Assembly: GCF_004027225.2 (NCBI RefSeq)
Contig: NC_044277.2
Coordinates: forward strand, 84,332,283 to 84,396,282
Length of the DNA stretch: 64,000 bases
From: Strigops habroptila
Lineage: Eukaryota; Chordata; Aves; Psittaciformes; Psittacidae
Direction of reading: 5' to 3'
Part shown: piece after piece, positions 36,165-48,600 of the stretch
Position numbering within the stretch: position 1 is the first letter of the stretch
Layout of the letters: each line of letters opens with the position of its first letter
The notes under the pieces: generated by a model
The model's database searches: none
What the model was told of the DNA's origin: nothing
Seen by the model: the letters and a program-made list of their open reading frames with translations, nothing else
Translations under genes and position numbers: made by a program

Positions 36165-37130
36165 TTGGACCTGCCTCATAGCCATGACATTACCTTATGA
36201 TCTGGGCTCTTTGTTAGAGCTGTCTGTGACCTCTGGGTGTGCTCTGCCAGGTCTTGTGGGACTGAGCCCTGGCTGGTGAGACTCCTGCCCTGCTGGCGGT
36301 GGGATCTCCCTTGCCTCCTGGTTTGTCTTTCTTTGGGGAAGAAGCCAGCCCTTGCTTCCTCTCCCGGGTCATCAGCCCCTGCCCCAGCAACATTGAATCA
36401 GGGCCAACCTCTAGCTCCTCACAGGCCTACTCTGCCCAGGCATCAGCCCTCTTGATCCCATGGATCACAGAAACTTGCGGACTGATTTTCTGGCTTGATC
36501 TTGGCCCTACTTTGTCGCTGTGGACCTGTCCGGTGGTCACTGGGCCTCATCCCAACCCTCACTTGTGGATTGACTTCCCAGCTTGATTTTGGACCTGCCC
36601 TGTTGCTATATTGCCTTATGATCTGAAAACTTGGTTGGACCTGCCACCATTTCAGAGTCTGTCTTTCTCCTCTTGCCATGGGGCTGGGATCTGGTCAGTG
36701 AATCTCTCATGCCACAGGGAGCAGCCAGCTCTCACTGTTCTCTGAGCCTGGGCTCTGTAGATGTACCCTCGCCCTGGTTCTTCTCTTGCCACGTCCCCAT
36801 GGAAGTTTTGAATGCTCCATCCCTGGCAGTGTTCAATGCAGGTTGGACGGGGCTTTGAGCAACCTGGTCTAGTGTAAAGGGTCCCTGCCATGGCAGGGGG
36901 TTGGAACTAGATGATTTTAAGGTCCTTTCTAACCCTAACCATTCTGTGATTCTATGATTCTATGGCTGTTGATGGACCCTGTTACTGGCATTCCCTTCTG
37001 TCACTCTATGGTCAGATCTTGTGGTGTGGCACCAGCTGGTGAGGGCACTGCCCACACTGAGGGTGACCCTTGGCCTGGCCCACTGTCCTCACGGAGCAGC
37101 CCTGCTACTGTTGCTGGTGGCAGTCCAGCT
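36165..37130. repeat. Unclassified degenerate GC-rich internal repeats
   Basis: Units resemble each other: TTTGGACCTGCCTCATAGCC followed by TTACCTTATGATCTGGG (36165) and TTTGGACCTGCCCTGTTGCT followed by TTGCCTTATGATCTGAA (36588). Looser copies occur around 36450-36560 and 36965-37090. The base composition is richer in G+C than the surroundings. A CR1 has inserted inside it. It may be an old, unnamed interspersed or tandem repeat; family not recognised. Confidence 0.4.
36803..36965 (+). repeat. CR1 LINE 3' end inserted in the GC-rich repeat
   Basis: CCATCCCTGGCAGTGTTCAA, GGTTGGACGGGGCTTTGAGC and tandem ATTCTATG octamers at the 3' end identify it. It is about 160 bp long and very like the copy at 24590-24980. 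Confidence 0.92.
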
Positions 37131-38682
37131 AATTTTCCACAGTATTGTCTGTTTACTCAGTCTATAACTCTCCAAACTGCCTGCAAGGGTATTCTGGGAG
37201 ATCATTCTGAAGACTTTACTAAAGTCGGGGTGTGCAATATCCTCTGCTCTTCCCTTGTTTATAGAACAAGCCATCCCATCCTACAAGACAATGCAGTTGG
37301 TCAGGAGATATCTGCCCTTGCTACATCTGTGCTGGCTTTTCACATCATGTATTATTCCTTCATGTGTCTTGAAATGCTCCCAGGAGGCTTTGTTTTGGAG
37401 CCTTCTGCAGTGATTCAAACTTGAATACAATTGTACATCAAGGAGTTACTGATCCACAAAACAGTTGACAAAAGAAGGCATAGGTGTGGGCTGTACTGAG
37501 CGTATAGGCTGGCTTCCTGTCCTGTGCTGTGCTGCACATACCCCTGAGCTATAGGGTAAACTTTGTGTGCCAGAAGAAAGGAACCTGTAGGTAGTTCCTG
37601 CTTGGCATGCGCAATTGCACCACCTGTGTGCTTGTATTTGTCCTAAAGTGAAGCAGCATGTTTTCATGTGAATATCCTTTTGTTTCACAGTAGAAATGAA
37701 TTCAAGTATTTTCTTCTTTAGAAAATCCTGCAGGAGCTCTGAAGACCAAAATGTCAGTCAACATCTATCTCCACGAATGGGATGTGCACTTTGGTGCTCT
37801 GTCCAACGCTGCACAACCTGGGGTTCCCTGCATATGAGGGACTGTAAGATTATCTATACTATCCTTTTTTAACTTTTAACATTAGCTGCGATAAATGGTA
37901 TTTTAAGCAATATCTGACAGAGTCATAGTGCCTTTCTTAATGTAAATTGTAATGAACCCTAGTCCTAGTGCCTTGCAGCAGTGCACTACACCTTTTCAGT
38001 GACCGCAGAGCTCTGTAGTCTCCTGAGTTCTCCTCCTTTCCATTTCTGAAAGTTAGTCACTTTTCCAAATCATCAGGAACCTTCCCCAATCATCCTGACA
38101 TTTTCTTAGTCTTCTTTTTGATGTTCTACCTAAAGAAGGTTTTCTTACTGCTCTTCACACCCCTCGTCAGTTTTCCCTCCAGCAGAAATTTTGCTTTTCA
38201 AATTTCATCCCTACATGCATGGGGAAAGCTTCTATACTCCTGCCTGGTAGATTCTTCTTGCTTCTAACTCTTGTATACTTTCTTTTGCATTTGAACTCAG
38301 TCAGAACAAAGGCACTGACTTCATCATTACAGATAGCCTGTACAGTGCTTCCACAGCAAGATATGTGATATGTATGGGAGCAAGAGAAAGGCACTGCATG
38401 TAGGTGAGGCTAAAGCTCCTTCAACCACAGTGAAAATGATCTTCAGGTTCTGGGTCAAACACTCTCATTCAACCTGTCACTGGCTTGTGGGATGTGACCA
38501 CTGAAAGTTATGCCATGAAGGACACATGAACCTCTGTCAGATCAAATATCCATGGGAGAGCATTAAGCAATCATTGGCTGTACTACGAAGGCTGAGACCA
38601 TGTCAGGTTTAAATGAACTTAAGACCTGATATGGGATATCACAATGACAATTAAGTGCAATGACAAATGCCCCTGTCACAGT

Positions 38683-39545
38683 CTGTGAGAGATCAACGCA
38701 GCACTGCAGGTAAAAACGTCCATCTCTTCAGAAAGGCACAGCACTGCTGCGAAAAGGTGCCAGGTGGGCTACAAGCTCCTGTCTGAAGGAGCTTGACCAG
38801 ACACCCCATTTTTCTTTGTACTGGTTAAAAACACAGTCCCACATAACAACTGAGAGAGAAACCATCACTGATAGCTACAGCACCAAGGTCTGCAATGACA
38901 ACCAGTTAGACAGTCAGCTGCAATCACTCAGCCTAAAATGATTTCTCTTTCTTTGAATGGTTATTTCTGTCCTTCATTGAATGACAGCTTCCAGATTCAC
39001 AATGTGGAATGAAGACAAACACAAAACAATTAAAATGCTTATTCCTACTGGCAAAAGACCAGGAATAAGGAGGAGGACAAAAATCTCAAGTTCTGTGTAG
39101 GATTGTGATTGGATGAGAGGCTTTGGTCAGTGAGCTGACCTGGACTTCATATCCTGTTGGATAAAAAAGTGCCTTTTATACTCTCAGGTGCCCAAAGTCA
39201 AGAGTCTGTTGGTTTAGGGACAGCTCTACAATGAAATGCCCAGCAGAGGAAAGGGCAGCAGAGCTTTAACTGACCTCTTTCTTGAGACAAGCATTGTCAA
39301 ACAAGGACGTGTGACAGAACCGTTCGTACTACCTTGCACAGCTGCACCAGAAAGCAACAATTGCTAGTTGTCCCAGATAGCCTTCCAACTGCAGGAAGGT
39401 TTGCTTACTTTCTCTAGACCCTATGTCAAGCAGACTATACAAGACCTTCTGTGTGTTGATTCTATGCTGACAGCCTGTTCTGATCCAGTTCTTCATTTGC
39501 TCATGGGTAGATTCTGTTGCTTACAACTGGCCTTGCATTAACTAT
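38683..39545 (+). promoter_or_regulatory. Distal upstream block of OVAL, shared with OVALY and OVALX
   Basis: 38683-39305 matches 22335-22860 (OVALY). 39256-39290 and 39466-39545 match the OVALX flank at 8020-8055 and 8209-8283. It lies 4.4-5.2 kb before the OVAL start, but a CR1 composite of about 1 kb has inserted in between. At 39125-39140 GGTCA, six bases, then TGACC form an inverted nuclear-receptor half-site pair, which is imperfect in OVALY. A role as a hormone-responsive distal element, comparable to the chicken hypersensitive site at about -3.2 kb, is inference. Confidence 0.5.
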
Positions 39546-40204
39546 CAGTTTGAGCACAGAAAACTAGAACTAGCCTCTGGGAAGGAGCACAGCATATCTT
39601 TCTCATACACTATCAAAGCAGAGCTTCTTATCCTTCCATGTCTTTGCTTATTGTGGGTGTGTCCTGAACCTGAAATTCCAATTCTTTGAGACAAAATATG
39701 GCTTTTGTATAACTCATGAAACAACGCTCTGCATCAAACAGACAAAATTGTTGTGCAGGTCTGGAACCAGGACACTACACAAAAGTCAAATTCACCATGT
39801 ATAAAAAACACCTCTGGGATCATTTTTATTCTATACTTCCTATGTGATGGTGTGAAAAAAATGATCACTGACAAAACTGGATATGTTTGTAGGTCCTAAA
39901 ACACAGGCCACTTGTGATGATCAGGGCCTGTGACACAGGTCTGGACACTGATGTAATTCATGTACAATAAATTAAATTAAGGAGAGAGGCTTGAGGGACA
40001 CTTGGAAGGTAGATTTGACTGCGCTAAATATACCAGCCAAGTCTTATATGGAAGACCAGTGTGGTAAAAATGGAAATAAACCCTTGTGAACACAAAGTGG
40101 CCCTTAGCAAAAAAGGGATTAAGAGTGAAAATTACGGCATGGATCTGAGGTTCACTATAAACAGTGTGAGCAACAGCTTATTAGATGTAGACACATAGAT
40201 TCCT

Positions 40205-41215
40205 AGAATCATAGAATATGTCAAGTTGGAAGGGACCCATAAGGATCACCAAGTCCAACTCCCTGATCCTCACAGGACTACCTAAAATTAAACCATATGA
40301 TTAAGAGCATTGTCCAGACATCCCTTAAACTCTGACAGTCTTGGTGCCATGACCCCTTCCCCAGGGACCCTGTTCCAGTGACTCACCACCATCTCAGGGA
40401 AGAACCTTTTCCTAATGTCCCATCTGAACTTTCTGTGACTCAGCTTCATTCCAGAACAATCAGCCACTGGAACAATCTCCCCAGGGAAGTGGTGAATTCC
40501 CCAGCAATGGACACGTTCAAGGTTCAGCTAGGCAGGGTGCTGGAACATCCTGTCTAGACTTTGCTTTTGCCAAGAAAGATTGGACCAGATGATCCCTGAG
40601 GTCCCTTCCAATCTGGTATTCTACGATTCTATGATTTCCTTGTGTCCTGTTGGTGGCCACCAGAGAGAGGAGATCAGCACCTCCCTCTCCACTGGCCCCT
40701 TGTAGAAGTTGTAGACTGTGATGTGGTCACCCCTCGGCCTTCTCTTCTCCAAGATGAACAAACCAAGAGACCTCAGCCACTCCTTGTAAGTCCTGTTCCT
40801 ACGGCCTTTCACTATCTTGGTCACACTCCTCTGAACACATTCCAGTAGTTTGATGTCTTTCGTATCCTGAGATGCCCAAAACTACACACAGTACTTGAGG
40901 TGCGGGTAACCCTAGTGCAGTGTAGAGTGTGACAGTCAGCCCGCTCAAAGAGCTGGCTATGCTTTTGGTTGCCATACACCAACTTTTGTGCCCTACACTA
41001 ACTTGCCACCAACCCAAACCTCCATATCTCTTTCTGCAGGGTTGCTCTCTGGCCCCTTGTCTCCTAATTTGTATGTATTACTAGGATTACTTTATCCCAC
41101 ATGGAGAATCCAGCACTTACTCTTGTTAAATTTCATTTGCCCAGCAATCTATCCAGATCTCTCTGTAAGCCCTCTCTATCCTGAGGGGAGTCCACAACTC
41201 CTCTTAGTTTAGTAT
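40205..41215 (-). repeat. Nested CR1 composite upstream of OVAL
   Basis: Outer CR1 on the minus strand begins at its 3' end (GAATCATAGAATATG, 40205). Near 40445 it is interrupted by a plus-strand CR1 3' end reaching to about 40638 (ATTCTACGATTCTATGAT). It then resumes with TTGTGTCCTGTTGGTGGCCA and runs to about 41215. 40205-40776 is nearly identical to the reverse complement of 51847-52413. Confidence 0.9.
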
Positions 41216-41665
41216 CGTCAGCTTATGCCCACTTTTGCATGTTCTCTTCAGCCTTTGAAGGACTCCTGAGAACCAGTATTTTTGGACATGAAGATTAAAA
41301 GCAAAGCAAGGTGTGACACACTGCCTGTGACTCTCAGGGTCCAGGCACACCTCCCAGTATTTTATTATATGCAAGATATTCTTCTGGCCACACAGCACTA
41401 CGAAGCACTTCTGCCTCACCTTATATCTGTGGTACCACCAGACCTCCTGAGCTACTCAAATGAAATGAGGACCCATTTTGCCAGTGGATACGAAAGAAGG
41501 AATGTGGGTACTTATTTAAGTGTCCAGTGCCTTGGCTCAATGGTACAATGAACCATTGTGTGAGAAACAGCCTGTAGTTATTCACCACTCTTAAGATATG
41601 TTAATGTGATGTGTTAACAAAAGCATTTATTCATAACACCCAAAGGAGGGAACACACTGAACTAA

Positions 41666-41710
41666 TAAAATAAAATAAAATAAAATAAAATAAAATAAAA
41701 TAAAATAAAA
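41666..41710 (+). repeat. (TAAAA)9 microsatellite
   Basis: Nine uninterrupted TAAAA units lie 2.2 kb upstream of the OVAL start. Length variation between individuals is likely for a pure pentanucleotide array. Confidence 0.97.
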
Positions 41711-43101
41711 ATTAAAGCTAAATTATATATGCCAGGGTTACTGTGAAAGCACCTTGCCTTTACTGACCTGACCTGGTATCTGCTCAGAAAAAGTGGCTGA
41801 CAGTTTTGGCCATACTGGATAACTCTCTCTTTTTCTGTAGTGGAGACTTTCAGAAGACGGAAATTATTCAGGATCCTCTATCTGGCAACCAAGCCAAGGA
41901 TAGAGCTTCTCACACAGAAATTCCATTAAAAAAAGTATCATATATTAACCTAGTTTCACAAGGCTTGCTCACCCTTACAGCTGCTCTCACTTTGAATGCA
42001 CGGGAGGTGAGCAAGGAGGTGAGCTGAACTGCTGAGTCCCCCTAGCTGTATCCATGCGACATACTCTCAGACCAGGCCTCTAGAAAGACTGAAATTATTC
42101 TGCTAAAACTGCCTCTTTACTGCCTCCCTCTCAAGATCTTTGAGGACATCATTATTCTCAGCTGTGGTAGCACTGTCTTAATGCTTTAAAGTGTGTGGAA
42201 GCATCCTTTTGAGGCTGTATGTCTTCTCCAGCACCTGGGTGGCTGATAAAGAGTTCATTGCCTTAACATTAGGATGTTTCAAAGTGGCAGGACCACCTGG
42301 TCTACATTGATCTCTATGTTAACAAATGGATGTGAAGAGCTAAGTAGAATACATGTACACAACTCATTATCAGTGTTTGACCAGAAGGTGGAGATTTTTG
42401 ATTAACAAAGTACCTGGGAGACTCATTCTCTATTCCCTTTCTCCATCAACATACTAATACATATTTTATAGGTAGGGATAATGCCTTCTGAGAAGCACTT
42501 GTGTCATCAGAAAAAGCAGACAAGATTTTTAAGCTTTGTTAAAGGCTGAAACAGTACAAGCAGTAGGCTTGACTTTAAGAAAAATTGGGAAGTATTATTC
42601 TGTGTGTAAGTATAGACACGTATCTGTCAGACTATCTGTGGGAAAACAAAAAATCTCAAACAAAATCAAACCAAAACACTCAGCTGACATCTGTGGAGTA
42701 GAGTTCTAACCAAAAATAACACCACTTCAACTTCCACTACAATCTGGTCTTGCTTAAGTCCTCAGAGTGCCTTGGTGACAACTCAGCAAGGAGAACGTAG
42801 ATTTCTATGGTACATTGATTTTCACAAAAGGAAGCAGACTCCGGTAAAGAAAACTGTAGTGTTTAAGCTTTTGACTGTAGTACAGGAGACTACCTCTTCT
42901 CCTAAAGAGAGATCACAATCATGTCCCATATGTACTGAAGAACTATGTTGTACTGACTTTGAGATCCCCCCTGCCCTATTTTAAATCACACAGTGCTTTA
43001 CAGAGGTCAGAATGGTTTCTTCGCTGTTTGTCCATTCTATTATTTCAACACAGCACAATAGCTTTTATACAGAACAAATGCTTTTAGAACTCAAATATAT
43101 T

Positions 43102-43139
43102 CGCTATTGTATATTATGATTGCCCCACAGACCATGAAC
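43102..43139 (+). promoter_or_regulatory. OVAL: Conserved upstream block, OVAL copy (candidate steroid-dependent regulatory element)
   Basis: CGCTATTGTATATTATGATT followed by CAGACCATGAAC lies at -822 to -785 from the inferred start, inside the interval known in chicken for the steroid-dependent element (about -0.9 to -0.8 kb). It is shared with OVALX (9313) and OVALY (24370). An AGGTCA half-site lies about 100 bp upstream (near 43003). Confidence 0.6.
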
Positions 43140-43838
43140 ACTCTTTTATCTGGATTTCACAATTCCTCTGCCATCTGCCAGGCTATTTAGTAACACATGG
43201 AATATCAGAGAGATACATTGCAAGTGCATACCACAAACATATTTGGAACTGACTACTTTTTACTTTGTCTGGGACTATGTTTTGATATTACTCCCTGAGA
43301 AACAAGTAGTTTGCTATGAAACCTTCACACTCTTTTAAGATCTTTTTTAAATACCCCAGTTTTTTGAAGAAATTTGCCTGCTTTTGACTTTCATCTCAAC
43401 TGGCTTTCTTACTGGCACACTTCTTTATTTGTCAGTAGAATAATAGGCTAAATTTTGCTCTTACTTACCTTCTGTCTAGCATGGCTCAGCTGCATTTTGT
43501 ACATTCAAAAAGGATCAATTGAAAGAGAGTTTTGATCTGTTACTACAACCATAATAACAATTTGACTAATTATTGACAGATTGACCAATAACTGCTAATT
43601 ATGTTTTCTATCACTAAGGTTTTGACATTTTTTGTTTTTACTAACATCCCAGCATTTATTTGCAAGTGAGGCTTAAAGGAATGAGCATTGTTTCCCACTC
43701 TTCAATCCACTAGTCCTGATGTACTCTTGGAGAACACATTGTTATATGGAATAAAAACCTAATATTTGTTATCCCTTCAATCAAAACTGGGCCCATTGAA
43801 ACTAAAATCTGGCCTAATCCCATTAAATTATTTTTATG

Positions 43839-43851
43839 GTGTCATAGGTCA
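43839..43851 (+). promoter_or_regulatory. OVAL: COUP-TF type DR1 element of OVAL promoter
   Basis: GTGTCATAGGTCA forms a direct repeat of two nuclear-receptor half-sites with one spacer base, at -85 to -73. I recall GTGTCAAAGGTCA at the same place in the chicken ovalbumin promoter, where COUP-TF was first described; only the spacer differs. Neighbouring promoter sequence is also like chicken (GGGTCACAATTCAGA). Confidence 0.85.
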
Positions 43852-43893
43852 AACTTCTGAAGAGCAGCAGCAGGTGGGTCACAATTCAGATTG

Positions 43894-43900
43894 TATAAAT
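43894..43900 (+). promoter_or_regulatory. OVAL: OVAL TATA box
   Basis: TATAAAT lies 30 bp before the inferred start at 43924, the canonical spacing. Confidence 0.85.
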
Positions 43901-43923
43901 TCCCAAGGGCTCAGCCAGTCTCT

Positions 43924-43970
43924 ACATACAGCTGGAAAGCTGTATTGCCTTTGGTGCTGAAGCTCAAAAG
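43924..43970 (+). other. OVAL: OVAL noncoding leader exon (exon 1)
   Basis: ACATACAGCTGGAAAGCTGT through GCTCAAAAG is nearly identical to the 47-nt leader I recall for chicken ovalbumin mRNA and has the same length. The GTAAGC donor at 43971 pairs with the acceptor at 45650/45651 (intron 1.68 kb). Together with 17 nt in exon 2 this gives a 64-nt 5' UTR, as in chicken. Confidence 0.92.
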
Positions 43971-45667
43971 GTAAGCACTTCTCTAGGAAAATTTACCTTC
44001 TCCATATATTATTCCTGGTTTATGCCTAAACTTAAGAGGAGAGCAATTATTGTGTTATCTTTTGTATCTGCAAGGAGTGAATATTTATATCCTATTCTCT
44101 AAAAATCTTCTTACCTGTGTTTATGCAATTTTATTATGTATAAAATCTGAGTATTTGTTTTCAGACAACTTTTTAAAAGTTTATTCTTTGTGCTTGTTAT
44201 TTTGTGCTTAAAATATTTTATTTCAGAGCACCTTACCCTCTCATTCAGTATCTTTTGATTTTTGACAGCCAAAGAATAAGTTTGCTTGAGTGACCTCTGA
44301 TTAAACAGAGTGCACTGAGAGAAAAACTGTAGCATTTAGTAAATATACTAGGTTTAGTTTAATGTGAAATTTCCCTATCAGTTGCATCCCTGGAAAATAC
44401 AGCTGGTGAACACTATACAAGATAAAATGTGTGTGGGTGTACAGACTTATATTTCTACAATAATCTATAAATGTGAACTTGTATACAGAAAGGAAGGTAA
44501 GAGAAATGTCTGTGCGAGTGTATGTTTATGTCCATGAATATGGCCACTAAAAACCTTGGTAGAGTTTAATACTCCAAAGACAAACCTGAGATCCCAGAAT
44601 TAAGCACCTACACAAAGGGCTGAATTTTGAAGAACAACAAACTTTCACAATTTCCATAAATCAGAGGAAGGAAACTAGATTTATGCTGACCTCAGAAGTT
44701 GTGCTTTATATAAGTGCAGTGGCCACAGCAAACTTACTTACACTGTCTAGCACTTCTAGAAACCTCAGACAGAAACAAATAAGAAACTTTTGCCAGTCTA
44801 TGCCACAAACCAGTATTCATTTAACAGCACTGTAATATGGTAGGCATTGCTATTTTATCGTGTCTGCATTTCTACTCTATTTGAATGTCAGTAACAAAAT
44901 TTAATTTCTCAGAAAGTTTATACTGTAGTATATATAGACATATTTATGCAAAGCAAGCCATATCTGAAAGCACAATAGGGTGGAATATTAATTTTGTGCA
45001 TCAGTCTCTTTCCTAGATTTGGTGACCTTAGACAAATTATATTGCCTGTCCATGCTTTCATTACTAAAACAAGGGTAAAGATACAAGCCTTTGAAGATCT
45101 ACTGACTGGAAGTACTGTGGAAAAAAAAAAGATATTTTACTGCACTTCTGTATTTTTAGAAAATAAAAACAGTCCGCTAGCCTCTGCTTTTACTTGTATC
45201 TGTCCAAACTGAGAGCAAATCTACTAAAATTCACACTTTAAATTTCCAGCTTTGCAAGTATATCAAAGACAGATCGTATTTTCTTGTTTTCATCAAGGTA
45301 CTACAGAGTACCAAGGAATTCTAGCCTTCACCGAATGAAAATCAGAACAGGCTATTGTTATTTGACCGCTTTGAAAAGGTAAACAGAAATCACATACAGA
45401 TTTTAGACCACTGAGGAACTGTACTGCCAAAAAGGCAACTGAATACAAATGTGAAAGAAACAGATTTATGAGTATGGATTTTTTCAAATGTATGGGAAGT
45501 GAGCATAGCAATAGGCATGTTACCACAGAATGACTTCAAAACTACTTGTTTATATTTCATTGACTAAAAACTATTATTAAAGTGCATTATGCTGTGTTTG
45601 TACAGTATTCCATCCTTACATTGTCATTGTACTTCTGCTGTTTACTCTAGGCAATCCTGGTTTCACA

Positions 45668-48600
45668 ATGGGATCCATCGGTGCAGCAAGCACAGAATTT
45701 TGTGTTGATGTATTCAGGGAGCTGAAAGTCCAGCATGTCAACGAGAACATCTTCTACTCCCCCCTGAGCATCATTTCAGCTCTGTCCATGGTCTACCTAG
45801 GTGCAAGAGAAAACACCAGGGCTCAGATAGATCAGGTAAGGCCTCGGTGAAAGATTTAAACCTTCTTGCAGCTCAGTAGACCCATAGCATTTAGTTATAT
45901 GACAATGTCCCTTGCATAGCCCAGAAGCTAAAAAATCTGGATCCAGAGTTATCAAAAGCTGTGGCCCCCATCTCTAACTCCCATAGTGCTGAACAAATGT
46001 GTTAGCCAGAAATCTTGAAACTGGATTTAAATTTTATCATTGTTAGTTGTAGGATTCTCAAAGAGAACAACACGTTCTAGTGTCCTTTGTATAGAGTAAG
46101 GAAAGTAGATAAAATCTCCAGGGAAAGAGCCAGAACATGTGTCCAGACTGCAAAATATTTCACAAGTTTTCTATAGCTCTCACTTTCTTCACAGAGATTG
46201 GCTGGCTTGTTACCTGGGAGAAAGTTAGTATTACTAATAGCACACACTGGAGGTGATTTCTAGATATTCACAGAAAAAGAGATCAGCTAAGCAGGCAACA
46301 GTAGGCCCAACTATTCACAGAGAGTGCAGATGGACTGCACCTTTCAAGTCATCCAGCTTTGCAGTTAGCTAAGAGGTTTACTTCAAGCATCATGTGCTTG
46401 AAGTAAACATTAATCTTAGTTGCATAACTTTCTTTTTCTTTTTTTTTTTGCCATACCTGTTATTTTAACTACTGTTATTTTCCATTACAGGTTGTTCACT
46501 TTGACAAAATCACAGGGTTTGGAGACACTGTTGAATCCCAGGTACAGAAATAATTTCAACTCCTTCTCTATGTCACTTTCTCCTGGGAGAAAAATCTAGC
46601 AGATAAAAGAGTCTCTTGCAGTTCCAACACCTCTCTCATGAGCAGCTGGTTTTCTGCATCCCGCAGCTGGAGGAACATTTTGTTCATAGGAATAGAGAGA
46701 GAAGGGAGGTAAGAGAGGATTCAGAACAAACATAGGATGAAACACAGCACCATAATATTGGGCATATAAGGAAAATTATAGATATTTGCACGTGTATGCA
46801 AAGTAGGTGGATGTTACTGGTTAAATGGGACTGGTTGAGAAAGAAGGAAAGCCTATCTATCTGGTCTGCTGGAGCTAGATAATGTAGCAGGTAATTAAGA
46901 GTCCCTTGGAGAGAGGTATGAGGAAATTACAGTATAAAAACAGCACAGAATTGTATACATTAGAAAAATACATTAGTTCTAGCAACAAGAAGTACAAGAT
47001 GAACAACAGTTTTGTAAGCAGAAGTGTCTGAACTACTCTACTTTTCTCATATAGTATGAAAAATATTCTAAGTACTAAAACTAGGATAATATAATCTATC
47101 TTTTTATTTGTATTCATGTATCCATTCAGTGCGGCTCATCTCTAAGTGTCCACAATTCGCTTAAAAACATGTTCGCCCAAATCACCCAACCAAAAGACAA
47201 TTATTCACTCAACTTTGCCAGTAAACTTTATGCTGAAGAGACATACCCAATCCTACCGGTGAGTTGCTCTAAGATCTGATCTGAGTGTATTTCCATGTCA
47301 CAGCTGTACCATTCTGTAATGCAAAGGCGCTGCCAGAAGTTTAGGTTCTGCTAAAGAAATTTTCTTTTATATGGAAGACAGGATTCATGACTTCTCTCTA
47401 TCACAGCCCTAACCCTCTACAGTCTTGAGAAGAAATTTGCCTTGCTAAAAAGATGTTTGTGCAAAGTACAATCATAATCCAACCATGTCAAGGTATAATT
47501 AATAAAGGTAGCTTTTGTTGGAAAGAGTTAACTCCAACTGTTTTCTCAACAAACCTGAAAAATAACTTCAGGTTCTCAAAAATATTCCAAGTTTTCCCTC
47601 TGAAAGGAACATTTAACTTGAAATTAAAGGAAAATACCATTGCAAAATAAAAAGTTAAGAAGCTGGCAAAAGGAATAAACCCCCATATTTCAACTGAAAT
47701 TAATTCCATTTTTGGATCAAACTCAGTTCTGCAGAAGATTTTTAAAAATGTGAGCATATTGTCTTGCTTGAAGCAATGAATATCAAATCTTAAGCGGCTT
47801 TTGAACTAGAATCATGTCTTGCTGATTAGCCTTAATAAGCACATTATTCATATCTCTTAATTTCAGTCTTGCATTTCACATTTGCAAAATGCTTTGACAT
47901 TCTGATCTGAAAACTGCATACTCTTCCTTTGAAGGAATACTTACAATGTGTGAAGGAACTGTATAAAGGAGGCTTGGAAACTATCAGCTTTCAAACAGCT
48001 GCAGATCAAGCCAGAGAGCTCATCAATTCCTGGGTTGAAAGCCAGACTAACGGTAAGAGCAAGCCAAGTATCAGCATAGGTATTTTCCTTCCTGCCACCA
48101 TATTTGAGCAGCATATGAGAACACTTTGTCAGGAGACAAAAACCCCTAAACCTCTCTCTCTGTCCTTCTCCCAGACAATAGCTCAGTTCCCAGATATGGA
48201 ACTATCATTTAATGTTTTGGGTTTTTTTTCCCTCAGAAACATCTCTTTTAGAGGACTCTTTGTATAAGCAAACACAGATAAAAGATGCTGAATTTTAGCT
48301 GAAATGAAAATATTCACAATCATGCAAACTCTAGTGTGGCGTCACACTCTGAAGCAGAAAACCAGGCCATGACTAAACTACTAGTGGGAAAGGACTGAAG
48401 GAAGAGCTTGCTGTGTGCATGAGGACTGCAGGATAGACAAAAACAAGTATAAGAAGAAAGTAGAGTGAAATTCTGGTTTCTTCCTTTCCTGCTACCTTCT
48501 TTATATAGTCATGACCTTTCAACTTTGGTTTGAAACAAGAAGTATTTATGTTTACTGTTTGGGTTGGAGACCATCCTGGGATAAATTATTCCAATGGTTC

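Noticed and set aside
40621-41419. Short open frames around the CR1 composite upstream of OVAL
   Set aside because: They fall in or beside truncated CR1 3' sequence, and none shows reverse-transcriptase motifs.
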